Of a DNA stretch of 64,000 bases, positions 7,985 to 16,058 are shown piece by piece. This DNA comes from CAJQGY01 sp905478015 (GTDB lineage: Bacteria; Pseudomonadota; Gammaproteobacteria; Magnimaribacterales; D2472). Position numbers and translations under genes: made by a program. Numbering within the stretch: the stretch's first letter is position 1; every line of letters starts with the position of its first letter. Under the pieces are notes generated by a model. That model was not told the DNA's origin and did not search any database. It saw only the letters and a list, made by a program, of their open reading frames with translations. Location of the stretch: contig CALSPZ010000001.1 of assembly GCA_943788365.1 (NCBI GenBank), forward strand, positions 744,001-808,000. The letters run 5' to 3'.

Positions 7985-9334
7985 CTAAAAAAATTGCTTA
8001 TAAAAAATATAGGCAACTGATAAAGGAGCAATAAACTTTACAAAAAATCTCCATAAAAAAAATAAAACTGGGTTTATAGAGCCCATCTCATCCGTGATGA
8101 GTGATTTTTTCATAAACCATCCAACAAAAATAGCAATAAACATTCCACCCAATGGAAGAAGTATTTGATTTGTTACAAATTCAATGGAATCAAGAAAGTT
8201 CCTTTCGGCTATGATTTGATAGTCAGACCAAATATTAAAACTTAAAGCTGATCCTATCCCAAGAACCCATGCTAAAAATGAAATAATTTGAGCTGATCTT
8301 TTTCTTGATAAAATACCTTCTTCTGACATGTATGCTACGCCTGGTTCTAGAAGAGAAATTGATGAGCTTAGAGCAGCGACTGAAAGTAAAATGAAAAACA
8401 AAGGACCTATAATTTGACCAAATTGCATTTGATTAAATGCAGATAGCATTGAAACAAAGACAAGGCCTGGGCCGCTATTAGGTTCTAGGCTAAAAGCAAA
8501 TATAATAGGAAAAATAGCAATACCTGCCAAAATAGCTACCAATGTGTCAAGGGAGGCTACAGTAAAAGAATTGGTTACAATGTTTTGATCTTTAGACATA
8601 TAAGCTCCATAGGCCATTATTGAGCCCATTCCAAGACCTAAACTAAAAAATGCTTGGCCCATTGCTTGAAGAAGAGTATCGGAAGTAACATTAGAAAAAT
8701 CAGGAGCGAACAAGAATGTCATGGCCTGACTGAAATCACCATTGATCATTGCGTAAATGACCATAAAGATCATTAGTACGCCGAGCATTGGCATTAATAT
8801 TTTTACCATCCTACCAATGCCATCTTTAATACCAGCAGATACAATCAATGCGGTAAGCGTCATGAAAATAGTATGCCAAAAAAGAAGATTTAAAGGTGAG
8901 GATATAACGGATGAAAACTGATCTGGGGAGCTTATGGCACCAGATGAAGATGCTGCTATAAATATATAATTTAAACAAATACCAGCTATAACACTATAAA
9001 AAGATAATATTAATACACCAGCAAATATCCCGCTCCAGCCTACAAAACGCCATAGTGTGCTTTGATTGGAGTCTATTGCAACTCGTCTCATTGCATTAAC
9101 AGGACTATTACCTGCCCTTCTTCCTATGATAATTTCGCTAATCATAATAGGAAGCCCAATGACTAAAATGCATCCAAGGTATATTAATACAAATGCGCCG
9201 CCCCCATTCGTTCCAGCTTTATAAGGAAATCCCCATATATTTCCTAACCCAACAGCTGAACCACTTGCAGCTAATATAAAAGTCCATTTTCCGATCCAGG
9301 CACCATGAGATTTAAGTTGTTTTTCTATTTCCAT
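7985..9334 (-). CDS. Sodium-dependent transporter (NSS/SNF family)
   Basis: Inner-membrane sodium-coupled importer of the LeuT fold; substrates in the family are amino acids or related amines. Of 449 residues nearly all lie in hydrophobic stretches (about 11-12 helices). The unwound first helix with the sodium/substrate site GLGNIWGFPY is present near residues 29-38, followed by GGGAFVLIYL. The substrate cannot be deduced. The start is an ATG at 9334, 8 nt after the DUF3429 gene; both lie in the same direction as ratA-rnfH. Confidence 0.9.
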   Translation of the reverse strand: MEIEKQLKSHGAWIGKWTFILAASGSAVGLGNIWGFPYKAGTNGGGAFVLIYLGCILVIGLPIMISEIIIGRRAGNSPVNAMRRVAIDSNQSTLWRFVGWSGIFAGVLILSFYSVIAGICLNYIFIAASSSGAISSPDQFSSVISSPLNLLFWHTIFMTLTALIVSAGIKDGIGRMVKILMPMLGVLMIFMVIYAMINGDFSQAMTFLFAPDFSNVTSDTLLQAMGQAFFSLGLGMGSIMAYGAYMSKDQNIVTNSFTVASLDTLVAILAGIAIFPIIFAFSLEPNSGPGLVFVSMLSAFNQMQFGQIIGPLFFILLSVAALSSSISLLEPGVAYMSEEGILSRKRSAQIISFLAWVLGIGSALSFNIWSDYQIIAERNFLDSIEFVTNQILLPLGGMFIAIFVGWFMKKSLITDEMGSINPVLFFLWRFFVKFIAPLSVAYIFYKQFF

Positions 9335-9342
9335 AATATTTA

Positions 9343-9804
9343 TTAAATTAAAGGGTTGCTATAAGGGTTAATCCAATATGCTGATGATAACAAAAAACTG
9401 ATCGAAACAAGAAGAGAAAGCATTTTTCTAAAATTTTTATATTCATCATCTCTTTTTTTGAAGTCTTCAGTGGATCTTTCAAAGTAATAATAAGATTGAA
9501 AAGCAATCATTAGTATTAATAGTGAAAATAAAATGAAACCAAAAAAAGTTAATGCTAATGTTAGACAGCCTATGAGGCTATATACTATTCCCATAGACAG
9601 ATTGAATCGTTGATTGATCTGGTCATCTCGCCAACCCCATGCCATCCCACCCAAAAATGACAATATAATTGAACCGTAAGCTAATTGAAAATATATAGCA
9701 ATGACTCCAAAGTTATTTCCAAATATCCAGGGACAAATTGCAAATAATGCAAATGGCAGAAACCCCACATATCCGAAAGTTGATTTTATTTTATTGATGT
9801 TCAA
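9343..9804 (-). CDS. DUF3429 membrane protein
   Basis: A 153-residue integral membrane protein with four or five hydrophobic segments. The N-terminal GYVGFLPFALFAICPW followed by YGSIILSFLGGMAWGW matches the DUF3429 (TMEM69-like) family, of unknown function. The apparent start is TTG (9804) without a clear ribosome-binding site; a slightly shorter start is possible. Located between smpB (divergent) and the symporter. Confidence 0.8.
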   Translation of the reverse strand: MNINKIKSTFGYVGFLPFALFAICPWIFGNNFGVIAIYFQLAYGSIILSFLGGMAWGWRDDQINQRFNLSMGIVYSLIGCLTLALTFFGFILFSLLILMIAFQSYYYFERSTEDFKKRDDEYKNFRKMLSLLVSISFLLSSAYWINPYSNPLI

Positions 9805-9857
9805 TTTTTATTTAATATTTTTCTTGCACAAGATATATCTAAGGACATAATAAAGAT

Positions 9858-10322
9858 ATGTCTAATGATAAGCCTGCATTAATTGTAAAGAATAAAACTG
9901 CATCAAGAAACTATACACTAGGTCAAGCATATCAAGCTGGAATTGTTTTAGAGGGATGGGAAGTTAAATCTCTTAGAGATGGAAAAATTGATGTAAAGAA
10001 TAGTTATGTAACTTTTAAGAGAGATGAGGCTTGGTTATTTGGTATTAAAATAGACCCTCCAGCATCATTAAAAGATTTCAATGTTGATCCTCTTAGGACA
10101 AGAAAATTACTCCTAAAGAAAAAAGAAATTGCAGAATTACAAAAGCTTAAGAATGAGAAAAATCTTACAATTATCATGACATCCATGTATTGGAAAGAAA
10201 ATCATATAAAGTGCGATATTGCTACTGGTAAAGGAAAGAAAATGCGAGATCAAAGGCAGGATATAAAAAAGAGAGATTGGGAGCGTGATCAAGGAAGAAT
10301 TCTCAAACAAGCTAAAAAATAA
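9858..10322 (+). CDS. smpB: SsrA-binding protein SmpB
   Basis: Binds tmRNA and escorts it to stalled ribosomes for trans-translation. The 154 residues show the oligonucleotide-binding barrel (KTASRNYTLGQAYQAGIVLEGWEVKSLR) and the basic C-terminal tail (DIKKRDWERDQGRI) that mimics a codon-anticodon helix in the decoding site. Its own partner RNA ssrA follows 51 nt downstream on the same strand, so both components of the rescue system are clustered. Confidence 0.97.
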   Translation: MSNDKPALIVKNKTASRNYTLGQAYQAGIVLEGWEVKSLRDGKIDVKNSYVTFKRDEAWLFGIKIDPPASLKDFNVDPLRTRKLLLKKKEIAELQKLKNEKNLTIIMTSMYWKENHIKCDIATGKGKKMRDQRQDIKKRDWERDQGRILKQAKK

Positions 10323-10355
10323 TAACCACCCAACAAAAAATTTTAAGTAATACTG

Positions 10356-10361
10356 TATAAT
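10356..10361 (+). promoter_or_regulatory. -10 box of the ssrA promoter
   Basis: TATAAT preceded by TG, 12 nt before the mature tmRNA 5' end, consistent with a short precursor trimmed by RNase P. No clear -35 box. Confidence 0.55.
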
Positions 10362-10373
10362 CTTCATCCCTAT

Positions 10374-10721
10374 GGGGGCGAACAGGGTTCGACGTTTCTA
10401 CTGGACTCCAAAGCGCATGCCAAGATTGTGGTAATTCTTGTAAAACATACTACAAAAAATTTAGTTGCAAATAACGACAACTACGCTTTAGCAGCTTAAT
10501 GCTAACCGATGCCAGAATTGACTATGGTTTGAAGCATCGGCAAATCACATAGTCCAGCCAAGCTGTGTTGCTTGGACACAGTTTGGTTAAATTAATCAAG
10601 CTCGCTTTTACACCCTGCTCCTCGGGTCGTTAAAGTTAAAAAGCCAATTGGGTGAGCTATGCATGTAGAAGTTAGGCTGAAGGATTAGCGGACGCGGGTT
10701 CAATTCCCGCCGCCTCCACCA
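10374..10721 (+). ncRNA. ssrA: Transfer-messenger RNA (tmRNA)
   Basis: One-piece tmRNA of 348 nt. The 5' end GGGGGCG pairs with CGCCTCC at the 3' end to form the alanine-type acceptor stem; the T arm is GCGGG-TTCAATT-CCCGC and the CCA is encoded (10719-10721). The tag frame runs 10467-10499 and reads A-N-N-D-N-Y-A-L-A-A then TAA, close to the E. coli tag ANDENYALAA, so ClpXP/ClpAP recognition by the LAA ending should be kept. Pseudoknot regions flank the tag as expected. Lies just after smpB. Confidence 0.97.
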
Positions 10722-10839
10722 TATTTTGCTCGAGCTGAATGCAGGGGTCTAAATTTAAAAATGGGCACTATCCCTGCTATGTTGCAAAAATTCTTTCAAT
10801 AATATATCTTTACTTCAAAATTAATCTAAAAAAATAATT

Positions 10840-11349
10840 ATGAAAATCAATAATTTATATATGACGCTTGTAGTGATTCTATATTCTACAAATATTACTG
10901 CTGATGGTAATCACGGAGACTTTCAATGTTATTCAAGTGATCCTGAGATGGGTGATTCTGCATATTGGGCTAGCGAAGCTATTGAATCTTTTGCTCAAAA
11001 TCAATTTGAAGAAGCTATACATATTGTGGATGCATGCTTTGATGTTTTTGCCACAGAAGCGGTAATTATGCAAAAAGAGCTTGATGCAAATAAAGTTAAA
11101 TACCCACCTATTGGCAGGGTCACCAGAAATGAGAAAGAAAAGATACATAAAAACTATGCTGTTAATGATGTGTCAATGGCTTTATGGGCCAAAGCAAGGT
11201 CATTAGAAGAAATAGGTAAAATCAATCTTGCTAAAAATGCATACTCTAAATGCATGTTTCTTGCTCATGGAAGAGCTTGGGATCCTAAGGGGTGGTTTTG
11301 GAATCCTGCTGCCGATTGTGTAAATAGAGCTAGAAAGCTTCTAGAATAA
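10840..11349 (+). CDS. Exported protein of unknown function, TPR-like helices
   Basis: A 169-residue protein with a signal peptide of about 21 residues (cleavage near ITA-DG), so periplasmic or secreted. After it come alternating helices resembling tetratricopeptide repeats (AYWASEAIESFAQNQFEEAI; ALWAKARSLEEIGKINLAKN) and a tryptophan-rich end (WDPKGWFWNPAADC). Four cysteines after the signal peptide could form disulfides. I recognise similar uncharacterised gammaproteobacterial proteins but no function. Stands alone between ssrA and rpsT, with 118 nt before it that hold no gene. Confidence 0.75.
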   Translation: MKINNLYMTLVVILYSTNITADGNHGDFQCYSSDPEMGDSAYWASEAIESFAQNQFEEAIHIVDACFDVFATEAVIMQKELDANKVKYPPIGRVTRNEKEKIHKNYAVNDVSMALWAKARSLEEIGKINLAKNAYSKCMFLAHGRAWDPKGWFWNPAADCVNRARKLLE

Positions 11350-11418
11350 ATTATTTACATTTTTCTAGACATATCTATCTTAGATCATTAAACTACGGTT
11401 CTTTAAAATTTATTAATT

Positions 11419-11682
11419 ATGGCTAACTCAAAACAAGCAAGCAAAAGAGCAAAACAAAATGCACAGACTTACAAGCTAAGGCATGCTCAGAGATCAGTAG
11501 TAAGAACAGCTGTAAAAGCAGTTCGTGCAAGTATTGATGAAAACGATGCTGTTAAGGCTAAAGAAAACCTTGTTAAAGCAGAAAAAGTGTTAGATTCCTC
11601 AGCTTCAAAAAAAGTTATACATAAAAATGCTGCCGCTAGAACAAAAAGCAGACTATCAAAAGCGGTAAAAAACCTAGGATAA
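11419..11682 (+). CDS. rpsT: 30S ribosomal protein S20
   Basis: Primary 16S rRNA-binding protein of the small-subunit body. The 87 residues begin MANSKQASKRAKQNAQTYKLRHAQRS, the standard S20 start, and end KSRLSKAVKNL. Monocistronic on the plus strand; its last 9 nt overlap the 3' end of the convergent obgE, leaving no separate terminator. The 69-nt upstream gap must hold the promoter, but no convincing boxes are visible. Confidence 0.97.
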   Translation: MANSKQASKRAKQNAQTYKLRHAQRSVVRTAVKAVRASIDENDAVKAKENLVKAEKVLDSSASKKVIHKNAAARTKSRLSKAVKNLG

Positions 11683-12696
11683 TTCCTCTCTTTCTTTTGC
11701 AATTACCTCTTCAAGAGATTGAAGAATTTCTTTCGTTCCCTCGCCAGTGGCTGCTGAAATAAAAAATATATCTTCTTTATTTATACCTAATTTTTCTTGA
11801 ATACTTTTTGATATTGCTTCAACTTCACTTTCTTGCATCAAATCTATTTTATTACAAACTATCCATGAAACTTTTTGGGTCAAATCTTCCTTATACTTAC
11901 TTAACTCATTCTTAAGTAATTCTATTTGCTCAACTGGATCATTTTCATCTGTTGCAAATAGATCAACAAATATAAGCAATAAACCTGTTCTTGAAATATG
12001 CTGAAGAAATTTTATACCTAATCCCGCACCATCTGATGCGCCTTCAATTAATCCAGGAATATCTGCTATGACATAGCTTGAATCTGAACCTTGAATAGTT
12101 CCTAGATGAGGCCTCAGTGTTGTAAAGGGATAGCTTCCGATCTTAGGTCTTGCAGAAGAAACTCTATTTAAGAATGTTGATTTTCCTGCATTAGGAAATC
12201 CAACCAAACCAACATCAGCAAGAGATTTTAATTCAAGCCTTATATTTCTTATCTCACCCTCAAACCCTAGCGTAAACTTTCTAGGAGATTGATTTGTACT
12301 AGATTTAAATCTAGCGTTACCCTGACCCCCATCGCCACCTATAGCTACTGTGTATGATATATCTGAATCGCAGCAGTCGATTAACTCCTCGTTTGAAAAG
12401 TCATCGTATATTACGGTTCCTTTAGGAATGTCGATAACCATATCTTCAGCGGCCGCTCCTGATTTATTTTTTCCAGAACCTGGCCTACCATTTTTGGCAA
12501 TAAAAACCCTTTTATTTTGAAAATCTATTAATGTGTTTTTGTTTTTATTTACTTTAAATACAATATTTCCACCCTTTCCACCATCTCCGCCATCGGGGCC
12601 GCCGAAAGGTATGTATTTTTCTCTTCTAAAACTTGATGCGCCGGCGCCACCATTTCCAGCCCTAACTTCGAGAAAGGCCTCGTCTATAAAATTCAT
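11674..12696 (-). CDS. obgE: Obg GTPase (ribosome assembly)
   Basis: GTPase acting late in 50S assembly and in stringent signalling. Glycine-rich Obg fold at residues 1-158 (GNGGAGASSFRREKY...GGPDGGDGGKGG), then the G domain with GFPNAGKS (166-173), DIPGLIEGA (212-220) and NKID (about 287). It has 340 residues; the E. coli protein carries an extra acidic C-terminal tail of about 50 that is absent here. Third gene of rplU-rpmA-obgE, 16 nt after rpmA, the classical order. Confidence 0.97.
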   Translation of the reverse strand: MNFIDEAFLEVRAGNGGAGASSFRREKYIPFGGPDGGDGGKGGNIVFKVNKNKNTLIDFQNKRVFIAKNGRPGSGKNKSGAAAEDMVIDIPKGTVIYDDFSNEELIDCCDSDISYTVAIGGDGGQGNARFKSSTNQSPRKFTLGFEGEIRNIRLELKSLADVGLVGFPNAGKSTFLNRVSSARPKIGSYPFTTLRPHLGTIQGSDSSYVIADIPGLIEGASDGAGLGIKFLQHISRTGLLLIFVDLFATDENDPVEQIELLKNELSKYKEDLTQKVSWIVCNKIDLMQESEVEAISKSIQEKLGINKEDIFFISAATGEGTKEILQSLEEVIAKEREELS

Positions 12697-12712
12697 GGGG
12701 CTTTAAAAAACG

Positions 12713-12970
12713 TTATGCAGGTATAACGTTGGCAGTTTTTCTACTTTTAGGGCCTTTATAAGTAAATTGAACAACCCCTTCAGCTTTAGCAAATAAAGTA
12801 TCGTCTTTGCCTATGCCTACATTTATACCAGGATGTGTATTAGTTCCTCTTTGACGAATAAGAATCTCACCAGCCTTAACTGTTTGTCCGCCAAATCTTT
12901 TTACGCCAAGTCTTTTGGCGTTGGAATCTCTTCCGTTCTTACTGGAACCACCTGCTTTTTTATGTGCCAT
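12713..12970 (-). CDS. rpmA: 50S ribosomal protein L27
   Basis: Large-subunit protein whose N-terminus reaches the peptidyl-transferase centre. Starts MAHKKAGGSSKNGRDS, the standard form without the cleavable extension of Firmicutes, and is 85 residues long. Its ATG overlaps the rplU stop by one base (TAATG), so translation is coupled. Confidence 0.97.
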   Translation of the reverse strand: MAHKKAGGSSKNGRDSNAKRLGVKRFGGQTVKAGEILIRQRGTNTHPGINVGIGKDDTLFAKAEGVVQFTYKGPKSRKTANVIPA

Positions 12971-13290
12971 TATTTGCTCTCTATTTTAATATCTTTGATT
13001 TCAACTTGAGAATGTCTAGCTCTATGGCCTATTTTTCTCATGCTATGCTTTCTTCTTCTAAATCTAAGAACTGATATTTTTTCTGACTTTACGATATCTA
13101 CAACTTCAGCAGTGACTTTAACATTTGCAAGATAAGGTTGTCCTATCTCGACATTTTCACCATCAACATATAGTAAAACATTATCAAAGGTAACTTTTGA
13201 GCCTGGCTCATCCTTTAATAAATCTACAGGTAATTTCATACCTTTTTCTATTTTGTGTTGTTTTCCGCCTGTTTCTATTACTGCATACAT
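12970..13290 (-). CDS. rplU: 50S ribosomal protein L21
   Basis: Binds 23S rRNA together with L20. 106 residues beginning MYAVIETGGKQHKIEKG, with the conserved end motif FRRRKHSMRKIGHRARHSQ. First gene of rplU-rpmA-obgE, behind a near-consensus promoter about 15-50 nt upstream, and divergent from ispB as in E. coli. Confidence 0.97.
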   Translation of the reverse strand: MYAVIETGGKQHKIEKGMKLPVDLLKDEPGSKVTFDNVLLYVDGENVEIGQPYLANVKVTAEVVDIVKSEKISVLRFRRRKHSMRKIGHRARHSQVEIKDIKIESK

Positions 13291-13305
13291 ATTAATATCT
13301 CTAAA

Positions 13306-13342
13306 GGTGGCAAAATATACGCTTTAATGAAGAATTTATCAA
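13306..13342 (-). promoter_or_regulatory. rplU-rpmA-obgE promoter
   Basis: Minus strand: -35 TTGATA (13342-13337), 17-nt spacer, -10 TATATT (13319-13314), then TTGCCACC. The start site should fall near 13307, giving a leader of about 17 nt. The GCCACC after the -10 box recurs at the tuf promoter and, as GCCAC, at rpsJ. Confidence 0.7.
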
Positions 13343-13390
13343 TACTTATGTATAATTTTGCTTTAATTAATTTAATACAGGGTTCGGAAG

Positions 13391-14332
13391 ATTAATAATT
13401 TAAATAAAGAATTACTACTAGTAAGAAAAGTTCTTAAAAATGAGATCATTGAAGAGGAGATTATTTCTAATCTTTATGACTATATATTTAAATCAAGTGG
13501 GAAACAGATAAGGGCTCGCTTATCTTTACTGACCTCTTCTATTGATAGAAGAAAAGGCGTAAAAAGATTAAAATTGGCTGCAGTTATTGAGCTATTACAT
13601 ACTGCTACATTGGTTCATGATGATGTTGTTGACTCATCGGCGGTAAGAAGAGGTAATGCATCTGTGAATAGTATATGGACTAATTCACATAGTGTGCTTA
13701 TTGGTGATTACATATACTCAAAAGCATTTATGATGATGGTTGGTCTTGATAATATGAAGATTCTTGAAGAGCTTTCAGATGCCACAAATGATATTTCTAA
13801 AGGCGAACTGATTCAATTAGACTCAATAAATAATATAAATATAGATCTACCTTACCTTTTAAAAATTAGCTACTTTAAAACAGGAAGACTTTTTGAGGCT
13901 GCGGCAAAATCTGGAGCTATATTAGCTGGTGGAACTAGAAGCTATATTAAACATTCTACTAATTTTTCAAAAAATCTTGGCATTTTATTTCAAATTAAAG
14001 ATGACTTATTGGATTATCAAATAGATAGCTATTCTGGAAAACCAAACTTTCAGGATATTAAGGAAAAAAAAATAACGTATCCTTTTTACTTTGCATATCT
14101 AAATGGAAGCTCTGCTGAAAAAAAAGAATTAAAAAAATTCTTAGGTGATGATTCCATAGACAATATAAAACTTTATGAGTTAGTTTTGAAATTAGGTGGA
14201 TTGGAAGAGACTGAAAATTTAGCTATTAGCTTTATGAAAAAAGCTGAGGTATCTGCATGCTCAATAAAAAATAAAATTGTTAATGATGAGATGTTAAACT
14301 TGTTAGATAACTCGCTAAATAGAAAAAAATGA
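13391..14332 (+). CDS. ispB: Octaprenyl (polyprenyl) diphosphate synthase, probable ATT start
   Basis: Makes the isoprenoid side chain of ubiquinone. Both aspartate-rich motifs are present (HDDVVD and QIKDDLLD), as are GKQIRAR near the start and SYFKTGRLFEAA. Translation from the TTG at 13574 would delete GKQIRAR, which binds diphosphate, so the true N-terminus must be upstream. That frame is open back to a stop at 13373 but has no ATG, GTG or TTG; the best candidate is ATT at 13391, with AGGG 8 nt before it, giving 313 residues. A TATAAT at 13351-13356 could drive it. Ends in an ATGA overlap with fabA. Confidence 0.85.
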   Translation: MNNLNKELLLVRKVLKNEIIEEEIISNLYDYIFKSSGKQIRARLSLLTSSIDRRKGVKRLKLAAVIELLHTATLVHDDVVDSSAVRRGNASVNSIWTNSHSVLIGDYIYSKAFMMMVGLDNMKILEELSDATNDISKGELIQLDSINNINIDLPYLLKISYFKTGRLFEAAAKSGAILAGGTRSYIKHSTNFSKNLGILFQIKDDLLDYQIDSYSGKPNFQDIKEKKITYPFYFAYLNGSSAEKKELKKFLGDDSIDNIKLYELVLKLGGLEETENLAISFMKKAEVSACSIKNKIVNDEMLNLLDNSLNRKK

Positions 14333-14850
14333 CCTTTAGTCCAGAAAATTATTATTCAAAAGAATCCATTATTGAATGTGCTAATGGTAATTTATTTAGT
14401 AAGGAGGATGGGAAACTCCCTTCTGACAACATGCTCATGTTTGATCTAATATCCTTAATTAACAATGATGGTGGTCAATTTGGTAAGGGTAAAATTATTG
14501 CAGAACTAGATATAAAACCTGATTTATGGTTCTTTGATTGTCATTTTAAAGGTGACCCAGTAATGCCAGGGTGTCTTGGTTTAGATGCAATGTGGCAATT
14601 GCTTGGCTTCTTTTTGTTATGGTCAGGATTGCCAGGAGTTGGGAGAGCTCTTGGTGCGGAAAAAATTAAGTTTTTTGGTCAGGTGCTCCCTACAGCAAAA
14701 AAAGTAAGATATGAACTAGATATAAAAAGAGTTATTAATAGAGGTGCTGTATTAGGATTGGCAAATGGTAAAATGTTTGTTGATGGTAGAGAAGTATATT
14801 CAGCTGAAAATCTTAAAGTAGGCTTATTTAAAGATACGAGTAATTTTTAA
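14329..14850 (+). CDS. fabA: 3-hydroxydecanoyl-ACP dehydratase/isomerase FabA
   Basis: Dehydrates 3-hydroxydecanoyl-ACP and isomerises the trans-2 product to cis-3, the branch point to unsaturated fatty acids. 173 residues with the catalytic His72 in FFDCHFKGDPVMPG and Asp86 in GCLGLDAMWQ, both at family spacing. Coupled to ispB by a 4-nt overlap and to fabB by TAATG, so ispB, fabA and fabB form a tight operon. FabA plus FabB implies the anaerobic-type route to unsaturated lipids. Confidence 0.97.
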   Translation: MTFSPENYYSKESIIECANGNLFSKEDGKLPSDNMLMFDLISLINNDGGQFGKGKIIAELDIKPDLWFFDCHFKGDPVMPGCLGLDAMWQLLGFFLLWSGLPGVGRALGAEKIKFFGQVLPTAKKVRYELDIKRVINRGAVLGLANGKMFVDGREVYSAENLKVGLFKDTSNF

Positions 14851-16058
14851 TGAAAAATGTAGTTGTAACAGGAATAGGTATTAAATCTTGTATTGGTAAT
14901 ACCTATGTTGAAGTTTTGGATAGTTTGCAAAATGGCAAATCAGGCATAGTTGCAAATGATATATACAAGGAAATGAATTTTAGAAGTCATGTATCAGGAA
15001 GTATGAATATTGAATTAAAAGGTTTAATAGATAGAAAGCTTTTAAGATTTATGGGTGAAACTGCTGCATACTCCTACCTTGCAGCATTAGATGCAATAGA
15101 AATGTCAGGCATATCAGAAGATGCTCTTTCAAATCCTAGGGTTGGTATTGTTGCGGGTTCTGGTGGCGCATCTACAAGAACGCAAACTGTCACCGCAGAT
15201 ATAACAAGAGAAAAAGGGCCTAAGAGAGTTGGCCCATATGCAGTGACAAAAACAATGGGTAGTACTGTTGCTGCAATATTGGGAACAGCATTTAAATTAC
15301 AAGGTGTTAACTACTCTATCTCCTCTGCATGCTCTACCAGCGCTCATTGTATTGGTCACGGGTCTGATTTAATTAAATCTGGGCAGCAGGATATTGTTAT
15401 AGTTGGTGGAGGTGAGGATGAGCATTGGAGTTCATCAAGCCTCTTTGATGCCATGGGAGCTCTATCATCCAATTTCAATGAAACACCGGATCTTGCATCT
15501 AGGGCTTTTGATAAAAATAGAGATGGTTTTGTTATCTCAGGAGGCGCTGGAATGTTAGTTCTCGAAGAGGAAGAGCATGCAAAAAAAAGAGGTGCAAACA
15601 TCTTGGCAACTTTATCAGGTTATTTTGCTAATTCTGATGGGTATGACATGGTTGCTCCTTCTGGTGAGGGGGCTGAAAGATGTATGCAAGGTGCATTAAA
15701 GTCCTCTGGAGGCTCTGTAGATTATATAAATGCACATGGAACAAGTACTCCAGTTGGAGATTTGGCTGAGCTAGGTGCAATTCAGCGTGTGTTTGGGAGT
15801 GATGCGCCAATTATAAGCTCTACAAAATCTATGACAGGACATTCTTTGGGAGCAACAGGTGCACAAGAGGCAATCTATTCAATAATGATGATTAATGAAG
15901 GTTTCATCGCTCCATCAATAAATATTACTAATTTAGTAGATGAGGCTAATGGACTTAATATTAATCAGGAAACTCGTGAACAGAAACTTGATAATGTTAT
16001 GAGTAATTCATTTGGTTTTGGTGGAACTAACGCAACACTTATTCTTTCAAGATATTAG
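14850..16058 (+). CDS. fabB: 3-oxoacyl-ACP synthase I (FabB)
   Basis: Elongates acyl-ACPs including the cis-3-decenoyl product of FabA. A 402-residue thiolase-fold condensing enzyme with the Cys-His-His triad: Cys161 in SSACSTSAHC, His296 in NAHGTSTP and His331 in MTGHSLGATGA. FabB rather than FabF is favoured by adjacency to fabA. Its TAG stop directly abuts the stop of the convergent Old Yellow Enzyme gene, with no terminator between. Confidence 0.96.
   Translation: MKNVVVTGIGIKSCIGNTYVEVLDSLQNGKSGIVANDIYKEMNFRSHVSGSMNIELKGLIDRKLLRFMGETAAYSYLAALDAIEMSGISEDALSNPRVGIVAGSGGASTRTQTVTADITREKGPKRVGPYAVTKTMGSTVAAILGTAFKLQGVNYSISSACSTSAHCIGHGSDLIKSGQQDIVIVGGGEDEHWSSSSLFDAMGALSSNFNETPDLASRAFDKNRDGFVISGGAGMLVLEEEEHAKKRGANILATLSGYFANSDGYDMVAPSGEGAERCMQGALKSSGGSVDYINAHGTSTPVGDLAELGAIQRVFGSDAPIISSTKSMTGHSLGATGAQEAIYSIMMINEGFIAPSINITNLVDEANGLNINQETREQKLDNVMSNSFGFGGTNATLILSRY

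Noticed and set aside
10374..10721. Genomic island at ssrA
   Set aside because: No integrase, no direct repeat of the ssrA 3' end and no compositional change nearby.
10741..10777. GCAGGG/CCCTGC inverted repeat as the ssrA terminator
   Set aside because: The loop is 25 nt and no U-run follows; too weak to call.
13327..13395. 22-codon ATG frame ahead of ispB as leader peptide or as the true ispB start after a frameshift
   Set aside because: It overlaps the candidate TATAAT box, is in another frame and has no recognisable sequence; only read data could revive it.
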